DNA of 64,000 nucleotides, taken from NCBI RefSeq assembly GCF_002095395.1, contig NZ_MJEI01000107.1, positions 372,001-436,000 on the forward strand, written 5' to 3'. The notes beneath the pieces were generated by a model. The model did no database searches and was not told where the DNA came from. It saw nothing but the letters and a program-made list of their open reading frames with translations. The stretch is from Williamsia sp. 1135. Lineage in GTDB: Bacteria; Actinomycetota; Actinomycetes; Mycobacteriales; Mycobacteriaceae. The translations under genes and the position numbers were made by a program. This document shows, in pieces, positions 54,744 through 63,985 of the stretch (the first letter of the stretch is position 1; each line of letters starts with the position of its first letter).

Positions 54744-55325
54744 ATGGATGACCAGCCCTCATCACGTTCTGTCGCTGTGCGCTCTGGCCCGGTTCGAACG
54801 ATCGGACTACATGTCAACGGCGAACACCGTGATATCGAATGTGACCCCCGGACAACGCTTTTGGATGCTCTCAGAGATCACATCGGCTTGACGGGCTCGA
54901 AAAAGGGATGTGACCGCGGCCAGTGCGGTGCCTGCACCGTTCTGGTCGACGACCGCCGTGTGGTGAGCTGCCTGATGCTCGCGGTGTCCGCACAAAACCA
55001 TCGGATCACGACGATCGAGGGAATCGATCAAGTCCCTTCCGGGTCGACGCTGCAAAAGGCGTTCATCGATCACGATGGATTTCAATGCGGGTTCTGTACT
55101 CCCGGCCAGATCTGCTCAGCGGTGGGCATGCTCGATGAGGCCAAGCATGGATGGCCGAGCGCAGCGACCGCGGACGTGGCGGAGCCTCACGACGTCGTGC
55201 TCGACGACGAAGAGATACGAGAACGATTGAGCGGCAACATCTGTCGATGTGGCGCATACGTGAACATCGTGGCTGCGGTCCGTAGCGCCACGGATGAGGG
55301 CGCGGCGGGCGAGGTGTCGTCATGA
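54744..55325 (+). CDS. Molybdenum hydroxylase 2Fe-2S subunit (YagT/PaoA-like)
   Basis: 193 residues. It carries two [2Fe-2S] clusters: Cys56, 61, 64 and 76 (GCDRGQCGACTV, SCLML) in a plant-type ferredoxin domain, and Cys115, 118, 167 and 169 (CGFC, CRC) in the helical domain. It passes electrons from the molybdenum subunit to FAD. There is no obvious Tat signal, so a cytoplasmic complex is likely. It overlaps the FAD-subunit gene by four bases. Confidence 0.93.
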   Translation: MDDQPSSRSVAVRSGPVRTIGLHVNGEHRDIECDPRTTLLDALRDHIGLTGSKKGCDRGQCGACTVLVDDRRVVSCLMLAVSAQNHRITTIEGIDQVPSGSTLQKAFIDHDGFQCGFCTPGQICSAVGMLDEAKHGWPSAATADVAEPHDVVLDDEEIRERLSGNICRCGAYVNIVAAVRSATDEGAAGEVSS

Positions 55326-56320
55326 AGACCTTCGACTACCTCGCGCCGGATAGCGTGGACATCGCCGTCGAGCGCCTCGGGGCAGACCCGGACTCCAAGC
55401 TCCTGGCCGGCGGCACCAACCTCGTCGACCTGATGAAGCTCGGTGTGTGCAATCCCGACACCCTCATCGACATCAGTGCTCTGCCGCTCGATCAGGTCGA
55501 TCTGACCGAGTCGGGCGAACTACAGATCGGCGCCAACGTCCGGAACAGCGATCTCGCCGCGCATCCAGTCGTACGAACGCGTTATCCGGTGCTGTCGGAG
55601 GCCCTGCTCGCGGGGGCCTCGGGGCAGTTGAGGAACATGGCGACGACCGGAGGCAACCTGTTCCAGCGAACCCGGTGCCCGTATTTCATGGACACCGCAA
55701 AGGCCTGCAACAAGCGCGAGCCCGGTTCCGGGTGTTCTGCGGTGGGCGGAGTCAACCGAGACATGGCGATCCTGGGCGCGTCGTCGCAGTGTGTCGCCAC
55801 CCACCCGTCGGACATGGCAGTGGCGCTGGCTGTCCTCGAGCCGCATCTGGAGATTCTCGGACCAGCAGGTCGGCGCGTCGTCCCCTTCGATGCGCTCTAC
55901 CGACTCCCGGGAGACCACCCCGAACTCGACACCACACTGGAACGTGACGATCTCGTCGTCTCGTTGGCCATCCCTGCCCTGCAGGCGGCCCGGACCTCGA
56001 CCTATCGGAAGGTCCGCGACCGGGCATCGTTCGCTTTCGCTCTGGTGTCGGTTGCCGCGGTCCTGGAGGTCCAGGACGGCGTGGTCTCGGCAGTTCGGAT
56101 CGCGCTCGGCGGTGTGGCCCACAAGCCATGGCGCGCGCGTGCGGCCGAGCAGCAGCTGATCGGTCGATCGCCTACCCGTGCGGAGTTCGCTGCTGCCATC
56201 GAACTCGAACTAGAAGCTGCACAGGCACTCTCGGACAACGAGTTCAAGATTCCGATGGTGCGATCGCTTGTTACCCAGACGCTGGTCCAGCTCGCGGGTG
56301 GTCAGGTGGCGCAGCGATGA
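55322..56320 (+). CDS. Molybdenum hydroxylase FAD subunit with 4Fe-4S site (YagS/PaoB-like)
   Basis: 332 residues. The FAD-binding domain begins FDYLAPDSVDIAVERL with the AGGTNLVDLMK loop and TTGGNLFQRTRCPYF. Cys119, 129, 138 and 157 match the extra [4Fe-4S] cluster typical of the PaoB type, setting it apart from simple xanthine dehydrogenase medium subunits. It accepts electrons from the 2Fe-2S subunit. The stop overlaps the start of the large subunit (ATGA). Confidence 0.93.
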   Translation: MKTFDYLAPDSVDIAVERLGADPDSKLLAGGTNLVDLMKLGVCNPDTLIDISALPLDQVDLTESGELQIGANVRNSDLAAHPVVRTRYPVLSEALLAGASGQLRNMATTGGNLFQRTRCPYFMDTAKACNKREPGSGCSAVGGVNRDMAILGASSQCVATHPSDMAVALAVLEPHLEILGPAGRRVVPFDALYRLPGDHPELDTTLERDDLVVSLAIPALQAARTSTYRKVRDRASFAFALVSVAAVLEVQDGVVSAVRIALGGVAHKPWRARAAEQQLIGRSPTRAEFAAAIELELEAAQALSDNEFKIPMVRSLVTQTLVQLAGGQVAQR

Positions 56321-58434
56321 GCGCGCTCGGGGTGCCGCACCGCCGCATCGAGAGCGACGACAAGGTGAGGGGAACGGCCCGTTACACCGCAGATCAACGG
56401 CCCGACGGAGACGGTGTCGTCCACTGTCGCCACGTCGGCTCGCAGGTCAACCGCGGTCGGGTCATCGCAGTCGACGTCGAGTCGGCGCTGTCGCACCCGG
56501 GCGTCCTTGCTGTGCTGTGGCATCAAAACGCGCCCGCGCTGGACGAAGTCGACGACACCGAATTGATGATCATGCAGTCCGACGAGGTCAACTACCGAGG
56601 ACAGATCGTTGCGGCGGTCATCGCCACCTCCCCGGAGACTGCGCAGGCGGCCGCCGACTCTCTGGACATCACCTACGAGAGCTCATCCGATTTCGACAAC
56701 GTACTGGAGAGGGACCACCCGGATCATTACGCACCGGAGGAAGTCAACGCCGGTTTTCCGACCGACGCCCGCCGTGGCGATCCCGAGCAGGCGCTGTCCG
56801 ACGCGGCACACGTCGTCGACCACTGGTACTTCACGCCTGCCATGCACAACAACCCGATGGAGCCACACGCTTCCGTCGCTCGATGGCGGCACGGCGACGG
56901 AGGAGGTGCCGAGGTCACGGTGTGGGACTCCACCCAAGCTCCGTCGGGGGTGCAGGGGGATCTCGCGACGATGTTCGGTCTCGAACCGGAGCGCATTCGG
57001 GTGATCGCCGAGCACGTCGGCGGCGGTTTCGGCGGAAAAGGGAGTACTCGTCCGAACGTGGTGCTGGCGGTCATGGCGGCCAGGCACCTGAAAAGCACGG
57101 TCCGCGTCGTCCTCCCGCGGTCGGCGACATTCACGTTCGTCGGGTACCGAACCCCGACCTATTCGCGACTGGCTCTGGGCGCCGATCCGCAGGGGCGATT
57201 GTCGGTCGTGTGCCACGACACCATGCAGCAGACATCGAAGATCGTCGAGTTCGTCGAACAGACCGCCGAGGGTACTCGGCACATCTATCGATCGGACCAC
57301 AGCAGGACCACGCATCGTGTTGCTGCCCTAGATGTTTCGACGCCGCGGTGGATGCGTGCACCGGGGGAGGCGCCGGGTATCCACGCTCTCGAGTGCGCCA
57401 TCGATGAACTCTCGTACGAGCTCGGGATGGACCCGATCGAACTCCGCATCGTGAACGAGCCCGATGCGGACCCGGCAACGGGAACCCCGTTCAGTTCACG
57501 CAACGTGGTCCGAGCGCTTCGGGTCGGGGCGGACAAGTTCGGCTGGGAACAGCGTAATCCTGAGCCTGCAGCCACACTCGTGGGACGAAAGCTGTGGGGC
57601 ACCGGGGTCGCCCTCGCCTCGTACCCCGCACTCACCTCGCCCAGCACCGCCCGGGCCCGAGCGAACAGTGATGGAACCTTCGACGTCTCCATTGCCGCCT
57701 CCGATATCGGCACCGGCGCGCGCACCGTGCTCGCACAGATAGCCGCCGACGCCCTCGACGCACCCTACTCGGCGGTTCGCCTGCACCTCGGCGACAGTTC
57801 CCTACCGAAAGCACCCGGAGCCGGTGGCTCAGCCGGTACGTCGTCGTGGGGTTTTGCCGTGGACAAAGCATGCCGCGATCTGCATTATCAGCTCAGGCAG
57901 GTCGGCGTACCGACTACGGCCCTCGAGGTCACTGCCGACACCGCAGACGATGTGGCGGCTCGGGCGCAGATGCCACGCGAAGCCTTCGGTGCCCAGTTCG
58001 CGCAGGTGAGCGTCGACGTCGATACCGGTGAGGTGGCCGTCGAGCGGATGCTTGGTGTGTTCGCGGTGGGGCGGGTGCTCAATCCGCGATTGGCGCGGTC
58101 ACAGCTCATCGGCGGCATGACCTTCGGCCTCGGGATGGCGCTGCTCGAGGAGGGGATTCCCGACCACGATTACGGCGGCTTCACGAACGAGAACATGGCC
58201 GACTATCACGTGCCCGCTCATGCCGACGTCAGAAACATCGACGCGATCTGGATCGACGAAGAGGACAACGACCTCAACCCGATGGGCAGCAAGGGAATCG
58301 GAGAGATCGGTAATGTCGGTTCCTCAGCCGCGATCGTCAACGCGGTGTACCACGCCTGCGGGGTGAGGGTCAGAGATCTGCCGGTGCGACCCGACAAGCT
58401 GCAATCCCTGATAGATCCCGCACTGCGCGAGTGA
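56317..58434 (+). CDS. Molybdenum hydroxylase catalytic subunit (YagR/PaoC-like)
   Basis: 705 residues from the ATG that overlaps the FAD subunit. It binds the molybdopterin cofactor: GGGFGGKGSTRPN, RAPGEAPG, GTGARTVLAQIAAD and the catalytic Glu in MGSKGIGEIGNVG. It probably oxidises aromatic or other aldehydes in the cytoplasm, as E. coli PaoABC does. No chaperone gene (XdhC/PaoD type) is next to it. The stop codon overlaps the malQ start. Confidence 0.93.
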   Translation: MSALGVPHRRIESDDKVRGTARYTADQRPDGDGVVHCRHVGSQVNRGRVIAVDVESALSHPGVLAVLWHQNAPALDEVDDTELMIMQSDEVNYRGQIVAAVIATSPETAQAAADSLDITYESSSDFDNVLERDHPDHYAPEEVNAGFPTDARRGDPEQALSDAAHVVDHWYFTPAMHNNPMEPHASVARWRHGDGGGAEVTVWDSTQAPSGVQGDLATMFGLEPERIRVIAEHVGGGFGGKGSTRPNVVLAVMAARHLKSTVRVVLPRSATFTFVGYRTPTYSRLALGADPQGRLSVVCHDTMQQTSKIVEFVEQTAEGTRHIYRSDHSRTTHRVAALDVSTPRWMRAPGEAPGIHALECAIDELSYELGMDPIELRIVNEPDADPATGTPFSSRNVVRALRVGADKFGWEQRNPEPAATLVGRKLWGTGVALASYPALTSPSTARARANSDGTFDVSIAASDIGTGARTVLAQIAADALDAPYSAVRLHLGDSSLPKAPGAGGSAGTSSWGFAVDKACRDLHYQLRQVGVPTTALEVTADTADDVAARAQMPREAFGAQFAQVSVDVDTGEVAVERMLGVFAVGRVLNPRLARSQLIGGMTFGLGMALLEEGIPDHDYGGFTNENMADYHVPAHADVRNIDAIWIDEEDNDLNPMGSKGIGEIGNVGSSAAIVNAVYHACGVRVRDLPVRPDKLQSLIDPALRE

Positions 58435-60641
58435 CGCCGAGTAGTAGCCGGGGCGAGCGCAACGCCGGCAAACCTGGCAGCATCGCAGAGGTGTGGTACA
58501 CCGAGCAGCTGAGAATCCTTGCCGATCGATGTGGTGTCGCCACTTCGTACGAGGGCTGGGACAAGCAGCGCAAGCAGGTGTCCGACAGCAGTTTGCAACA
58601 CATCCTCGGGGCGCTGGGTGTCAACTGCGATACTTCCGACACCATCGCGCAATCCCTTCACGAGATCGACGAAAAACCGTGGCGCAGGACACTGCCTCCG
58701 GTCCTCGTCATCACCGAGGGATCGGACAGCCACATTCCGGTCCACATTCCTCATGGGACGCAAGTCCGCGTGTGGGTGACCACCGAGCAGGGTGCCCGCG
58801 TCGCAGTGGACCAGGTGAACGTCTGGACGGAGCCACGCGAAGTCGACGGCGTACTGATCGGGCGAGCGACCTTCGCTGTGCCGGCCACGTTGCCCACCGG
58901 GTGGCATTCGGTGCATGCCGAGCCCGACGACGGAGCGCCTGCGGTGTGCTCCCTCGTCGTGACTCCGAAACGACTGACGACCGCCGACAGGTTCGCTGCT
59001 GATCAACGGTGGGGATTGGCTGCTCAGCTGTACTCGATCCGTTCGCGCCGGTCGTGGGGAATCGGGGACCTGGCCGACCTGTCGGACATCGCACACATCG
59101 CCGGATCGGTGCACGGCGCCGACTTCGTGCTGGTCAACCCCCTTCACGCTGCTCAGCCGCAGCCACCGCTGGAGCGATCTCCGTACCTACCGACCACCAG
59201 AAGGTTCGTCAATCCGCTCTACATCCGGGTCGAGGACATCCCTGAGGCGGCGTTGCTGCCGGAGACCGCCCACCGGCAGATGCACGATTACGCGGCCAAA
59301 TACGCGAAGAGCAACGCCGACCCGAACCGCATCCGCCGGAACTCGGTGTATCGCGCGAAGCTTCAGGTTCTCGAAACCATCTTTCGCGTTCCGCTGAGCC
59401 CGCACCGACGCGGCAGCCTGGATCGATACCTCAACGCTGAAGGCGAAGGTCTGCTGGAGTTCGCGACCTGGTGTGCCCTGATCGAAAAGTACGGCGCAGC
59501 AAGCCCGAAATGGAGGAAGTCTCTACGAGATCCCAGCGGCGTCGCCGAATCGAGAATCAAGCTGGCCGATCGAATTGGCTTCTACAGTTGGTTGCAGTGG
59601 ATCTGCGACGAGCAGCTTGCGTCCGCTCAGGAGGCCGCCACCGACGCGGGTATGAGCATCGGGATCATTCACGATCTCGCGGTCGGGGTGCAGCAGGGTG
59701 GCGCCGATGCATGGGTGCTCGGCGACGCGCTGACGACAGGTGTTTCAGTTGGCGCTCCTCCCGATGCGTTCAATCAACAGGGGCAGGTGTGGAACCAGCC
59801 ACCTTGGCACCCATGGCGTTTGGCCGAGCATGGTTACGTCCCGTTCCGGGACATGCTCCGCACGGTCCTGCGCCGCGCGGGGGGACTCCGCATCGATCAC
59901 ATTCTCGGTTTCTTCAGGCTGTGGTGGATTCCGGAGGGCGAATCGGCGGCCGCGGGTACCTACGTCACTTTCGACCACGAAGCCTTGATCGGCATCCTGG
60001 TGCTGGAGGCACAACGCGCCGACGCCGTGGTCATCGGCGAGGATCTCGGTGTCTTCGAACCGATCGTTCAGGACTACCTCAGCGCACGTGGGGTCCTGGG
60101 GACGTCAATCCTGTGGTTCGAACATGGCGAGTTCGCCCCGATTCCGCCGGAGAACTACCGCACCCTGTGCCTGACCTCCGTCAACACCCACGACCTGCCG
60201 CCGACCGCCGGTTACCTGGCCGGGGAACACATTCGATTGCGAGCTGAACTCGGGTTGCTCGAGCAGGACGAGGCCACCGAACGCGCGGACGACGCCCGCG
60301 ACCGCGAGGCGATCCTGCAATTGGCACGCGACCGCGGGCTGCTGGCAGCCGACGCCGACGAGGTGCAGACTGTGGATGCACTCCACGCGCTGATCGCGCG
60401 CAGTCCGTCCATCTTGTTGTCAGTGGCGCTGGCCGATGCGGTGGGGGAGCGGCGGATCCAGAATCAGCCGGGAACAGACGAAACCCAGTATTCGAACTGG
60501 TCCATCCCACTCGCCGACGGCGAAGGGAACGTGGTCGGCGTCGAAGATCTCATCGACAACGCGCGATTCACGAGGTTGGTGCGAGCGCTCCGGCCGAATC
60601 CGGGTGGGGATCGACCGGAGACGCACCCCGGTCAGCAGTGA
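58431..60641 (+). CDS. malQ: 4-alpha-glucanotransferase
   Basis: 736 residues from GTG 58431. It moves alpha-1,4-glucan segments between malto-oligosaccharides (GH77). The N-terminal domain of about 170 residues is typical of actinobacterial MalQ. Catalytic features are LRIDHILGFFRLWWIPEG (nucleophile Asp), VIGEDLGVFEP (acid/base Glu), and NTHDLPPTAGY. QLYSIRSRRSWGIGDLADL is a further family signature. Four-base overlap with the oxidoreductase gene implies co-expression with an apparently unrelated enzyme. Confidence 0.95.
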   Translation: MTPSSSRGERNAGKPGSIAEVWYTEQLRILADRCGVATSYEGWDKQRKQVSDSSLQHILGALGVNCDTSDTIAQSLHEIDEKPWRRTLPPVLVITEGSDSHIPVHIPHGTQVRVWVTTEQGARVAVDQVNVWTEPREVDGVLIGRATFAVPATLPTGWHSVHAEPDDGAPAVCSLVVTPKRLTTADRFAADQRWGLAAQLYSIRSRRSWGIGDLADLSDIAHIAGSVHGADFVLVNPLHAAQPQPPLERSPYLPTTRRFVNPLYIRVEDIPEAALLPETAHRQMHDYAAKYAKSNADPNRIRRNSVYRAKLQVLETIFRVPLSPHRRGSLDRYLNAEGEGLLEFATWCALIEKYGAASPKWRKSLRDPSGVAESRIKLADRIGFYSWLQWICDEQLASAQEAATDAGMSIGIIHDLAVGVQQGGADAWVLGDALTTGVSVGAPPDAFNQQGQVWNQPPWHPWRLAEHGYVPFRDMLRTVLRRAGGLRIDHILGFFRLWWIPEGESAAAGTYVTFDHEALIGILVLEAQRADAVVIGEDLGVFEPIVQDYLSARGVLGTSILWFEHGEFAPIPPENYRTLCLTSVNTHDLPPTAGYLAGEHIRLRAELGLLEQDEATERADDARDREAILQLARDRGLLAADADEVQTVDALHALIARSPSILLSVALADAVGERRIQNQPGTDETQYSNWSIPLADGEGNVVGVEDLIDNARFTRLVRALRPNPGGDRPETHPGQQ

Positions 60642-60645
60642 CGCC

Positions 60646-61491
60646 TCAGGACGCGTTCGACCGCGGCATCCTTGCAGTGTCCGCGTGTTCCAGCGCCCAA
60701 TTCAGGGCGTAGTCGGCGACGGCCTCCCAGCCCGGCTCGGCGCAGGTCCAGTGTGAGCGTCCCTCGAACTCGTGAAAGTCGGTCAGCGCCTTCGATTTGT
60801 GATAGTGCTTGGCATTCGACTTGTTGACCGATGGCGGCATGATGTGGTCTTCGCTGCCGGCTATGAACAATAGCGGCGCGCGATCGTCGAGACTGTAGTC
60901 GACCCACGTTTCCTGGTGTCCCGGTTTGAAGTTCGCGATCAGCCCGTACGCCCAGACCCAATTGCCCGGTGCCCCGATGTGGTACCGGTCGTAGACCCTC
61001 TTCGAGTCTTCGGCGCTGAGGGTGTTCGTGAATGCGTAGTGAAACTCTTCTGGAGTGAACCCGGCGGCCTTGTGTCGGTTGGCCGGGTTCTTCAGTACCG
61101 GGAACAGCGATTTGACCTGTGAGAGCGGGTTGACCCGTACGCCTTCGGTGGGCGCCGAGTCGATCACCACCGCTGCCGATCCGAGACCGCGGGCGACCAA
61201 CAGCTGAGTCAGTGTGCCGCCGAAGGAATGACCCATAAGGATCGGGGGCGTCTGCACACTCTCGATGACCTGGGCCAGGTGCTCTACTGTTTCGGGGACT
61301 GTGAGACCGGCGATGACGTCCGGGTTCTCTCGCAAGGCCTCGACCTCGATCTCGAACCCGGGGTAGGCCGGCGTCAGGACGCGGTACCCCTTCGCCTCGT
61401 AGTAACTCACCCAGCCTTCCCAACTCCGCGGAGTCATCCAAAGGCCATGGATCAGAACGATTGTGTCGGGCGCTGCGGCGGAATTGGTCAC
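60646..61491 (-). CDS. Alpha/beta hydrolase
   Basis: 281 residues from GTG 61491 behind AAAGGACC. The elements are VLIHGLWMTPRSWEGW, the nucleophile elbow MGHSFGGTL, the acid in IAGSEDHIMPPSV and the His in EGRSHWT. It belongs to a serine hydrolase group common in actinobacteria whose substrates are unknown. It is convergent with malQ, four bases apart. Confidence 0.9.
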   Translation of the reverse strand: MTNSAAAPDTIVLIHGLWMTPRSWEGWVSYYEAKGYRVLTPAYPGFEIEVEALRENPDVIAGLTVPETVEHLAQVIESVQTPPILMGHSFGGTLTQLLVARGLGSAAVVIDSAPTEGVRVNPLSQVKSLFPVLKNPANRHKAAGFTPEEFHYAFTNTLSAEDSKRVYDRYHIGAPGNWVWAYGLIANFKPGHQETWVDYSLDDRAPLLFIAGSEDHIMPPSVNKSNAKHYHKSKALTDFHEFEGRSHWTCAEPGWEAVADYALNWALEHADTARMPRSNAS

Positions 61492-61675
61492 GTGAGGTCC
61501 TTTCGTCGGTCACTGAGGCTACGTCGGCGTGATCGCCCGGAACTGGCTGAAACTGCACAGTTCTGTGCTGACGGCGCACCGCGTGTGTCCGCGCGGTCCG
61601 TCGGTGTCTTCTCGAGCCGATGAGTCAGCGCAAGCGCATCCGCCAACGCACGCGCGTGGGTGGCCTCGGGATCGA

Positions 61676-62908
61676 CTACCTGCTACCGGGATTGCGGGCC
61701 TGACGTATGTCTCTCAGGGCCGATCTCAGCCCGTGCCGACGATCTCCACCGGCGTCGGTCGGAAGGTGTGAACCCGTGAACGAGAAACGGCGTTCCGAGC
61801 TGGTTTCCGGCGCGTCATCCGACGTGCGATTGAGAAAGCTGTCGGGGAGCGCGAGCTTGTGTATTGTCCGCAACGCCAACCAGTACTGCCGGCCCAGCGA
61901 TCCCGTCGTGTACGGCAGGTCGTACTTGTCGCACAACGCCTCGACTCGCTGCGCGATCTCGACGTAGCGATTGCTCGGTAGATCGGGGAACAGGTGGTGC
62001 TCGATCTGGTAGCACAGGTTTCCACTCATGAAGGCCATCACCGGTCCAGCCCGAAAGTTGGCGCTGCCTAGCATCTGTCGCAGGTACCACTCCGGCTTAG
62101 TCTCATTCTCGTACTGCTCGACGGTGAACTTTTCCGCCCCGTCGGGAAAGTGGCCGCAGAAGATCACCAGGTATGCCCAGAGATTCCGGATCAGGTTCGC
62201 AGTGGCATTGGCGGTCACGGTGGTCCTCCACGACCGTCCGGCGAGCGCGGGGAAGAGTACGAAATCCTTCCCGAGTTGCCTGCCGATCTTCCGGTAGAAG
62301 ACCGCACTGGCCTGCGAACCCCGCTCGTGCGGTCCGACGCCGTCCAACTTCTTCTGCGCGTCCAGGTCATGCCGCGCGATGCCCCATTCGAATGTCACTG
62401 CGAGAATGACGTTCGCGAAGGGTTGAACGAGATTCGCAGGTCGCCAGGGCACGTCGCGCGTCATTCGCAGGATTCCGAAGCCGATGTCGTCGTCCATGCC
62501 GACGATGTTCGTGTAGATGTGGTGGGTGTAGTTGTGGGCTCGTTTCCATTGGGACGACGGCCCCACCTGATCCCATTCCCATGTGATGCTGTGAATCTCC
62601 GGGTCGTTCATCCAGTCCCATTGCCCATGCGAGATGTTGTGGGCGAGTTCCATGTTCTCGATGATCTTCGACGAGGAGAGAAGGGCAGTACCCAACAACC
62701 ACAGAGGACGGCGGCGAGAACCCGTGAGAGTCGCGCGAGCACACACCTCGAGGCCGCGTTGAAGCGCGATCGTGCGTCTGATGTACCGGGCGTCGCGCAC
62801 TCCGCGATCATCCTCGACGTCTGATCGAATCGAATCCAGTTCGTCGCCAAGTGCTTTGACGTCCACATCAGTCAGATGGGCGAACTGGGCAATGTCGGTG
62901 ATGGCCAA
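61676..62908 (-). CDS. Second DesA3-type membrane desaturase
   Basis: 410 residues if it starts at TTG 62908 (TTGGCCATCACCGAC), chosen because the first desaturase starts at the equivalent Met and a GGAG lies eight bases upstream; longer frames exist. The histidine boxes HNISHGQ, HNYTHHIYTN and QIEHHLFPD are complete. It is a close paralogue of the protein at 49068 but has no reductase gene next to it, so it may share that partner. The N-terminus is the least certain part. Confidence 0.85.
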   Translation of the reverse strand: MAITDIAQFAHLTDVDVKALGDELDSIRSDVEDDRGVRDARYIRRTIALQRGLEVCARATLTGSRRRPLWLLGTALLSSSKIIENMELAHNISHGQWDWMNDPEIHSITWEWDQVGPSSQWKRAHNYTHHIYTNIVGMDDDIGFGILRMTRDVPWRPANLVQPFANVILAVTFEWGIARHDLDAQKKLDGVGPHERGSQASAVFYRKIGRQLGKDFVLFPALAGRSWRTTVTANATANLIRNLWAYLVIFCGHFPDGAEKFTVEQYENETKPEWYLRQMLGSANFRAGPVMAFMSGNLCYQIEHHLFPDLPSNRYVEIAQRVEALCDKYDLPYTTGSLGRQYWLALRTIHKLALPDSFLNRTSDDAPETSSERRFSFTGSHLPTDAGGDRRHGLRSALRDIRQARNPGSR

Positions 62909-63181
62909 CGTCAACTCCGATTGGCGTCGGCCGGTGTCACCGGACCGATGCGTGAGAAACGTCCGACCGTTTACCGCGGTGCGGGCGAACGAAAACAATG
63001 TTCCGGGCGGCGACACTTACGGCGGCACGACCCACGGGCGGCACCACCGGTCCCAGGCCGGCTGTGTTGTCAGCACGTACAACGAAACCCGCGTTCTGGC
63101 CAGGTGTCAAGACGTGCAGGTCGACACCGGTTGGTAGTTGTCTCATGCGCCCGAAGCGAACGCGTTCTGTCGGCTGCGATG

Positions 63182-63634
63182 TCAGGGCTTCGCTTCGTGA
63201 TGGCGCCGGCCGCCGGTCCGTCGACGTTCCTTCATCTCGGCCTCGAACACATGCCGAACGCCGCCCTGGAGCTTGTCCCGTGTTCGTCGCTCGTGCTCGC
63301 GGAAAGCCGCCCAGTAATTGTCGTCGAAGTCTTCGACGATCTGGAAAGTCCAACGTCCTTCGATGACGTTTCGGCCGATCAGCTCCTCGTCGAGTTCTTC
63401 AGCGATGTCGCCGTGTCCGGCTTCCCGCAGTTGGTCGACGGCATCGCCGAGAAGTAGATCGGTGTGGCCCATCATCTGGTGGAACGAGTAGAGGTGCCCG
63501 CGGGCGCGCTCGAGAGATTCCAGCGCTTCGGACAGTTTCCCGACCGCAGCGACTGTGTCGTCGGAGACACCTTCGGGACGTCGTTCGCCGAGAGCTGCGG
63601 ATTCGAGGTCGTGGGCTTTGCGAGAGTAGGACAC
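63182..63634 (-). CDS. Conserved hypothetical protein
   Basis: 150 residues, starting at GTG 63634. Helical and charged (EALESLERARGHLYSFHQMMGHTDLLLGDAVDQL), then DNYWAAFREHERRTRD and a basic tail rich in Arg, His and Lys. No membrane segment. I do not know its function; the composition suggests an RNA- or protein-binding helical bundle. It follows another small gene on the same strand by 33 bp. Confidence 0.7.
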   Translation of the reverse strand: MSYSRKAHDLESAALGERRPEGVSDDTVAAVGKLSEALESLERARGHLYSFHQMMGHTDLLLGDAVDQLREAGHGDIAEELDEELIGRNVIEGRWTFQIVEDFDDNYWAAFREHERRTRDKLQGGVRHVFEAEMKERRRTGGRRHHEAKP

Positions 63635-63667
63635 AGGGCGGGGATACCCAGAGGATCGCAGTTGTAT

Positions 63668-63985
63668 TCACCTGCCGAGAGCCCCGTGAGTCACCGACGA
63701 CATGCGTAGCCTGAAGTGGTGTCTCGTAGTCCAGCGCCGTTGTGGCTCTTTGCCGATCAGCTTGGTCCACACATCCACTCCTCCCAGGAGAACGCCGAGC
63801 GAGATGTCGTTCTCATCGAGTCTTCGGCGGCCCTTCGCCGCCGAGCCGGCCATCGACAGAAGGCTCATCTCCTTCTGTCCGGCATGCGCCATCTGGCGGC
63901 TGAGCTCGGAGATCGCGCCCAGTACATCCGGGGCGTCGGCTACCGGGACGTGCTCGCCGAACTTCCGGGTCCGGTCGCCGTCCAT
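63668..63985 (-). CDS. Hypothetical protein, possibly 5'-truncated by the window edge
   Basis: 105 residues from the ATG at 63985; the frame stays open to the window end, so the true start may be beyond it. The central stretch (DVLGAISELSRQMAHAGQKEMSLLSMAGSAAKGRRRLDENDISLGVLLGGVDVWTKLIG) looks like a real helical protein. The C-terminus is less convincing. Function unknown. Confidence 0.5.
   Translation of the reverse strand: MDGDRTRKFGEHVPVADAPDVLGAISELSRQMAHAGQKEMSLLSMAGSAAKGRRRLDENDISLGVLLGGVDVWTKLIGKEPQRRWTTRHHFRLRMSSVTHGALGR

Noticed and set aside
63399-63770. 123-residue minus-strand frame overlapping the two hypothetical genes at the right end
   Set aside because: It overlaps both candidate genes in another frame and is made of Arg/Ser/Pro runs; the other frames have more protein-like composition.
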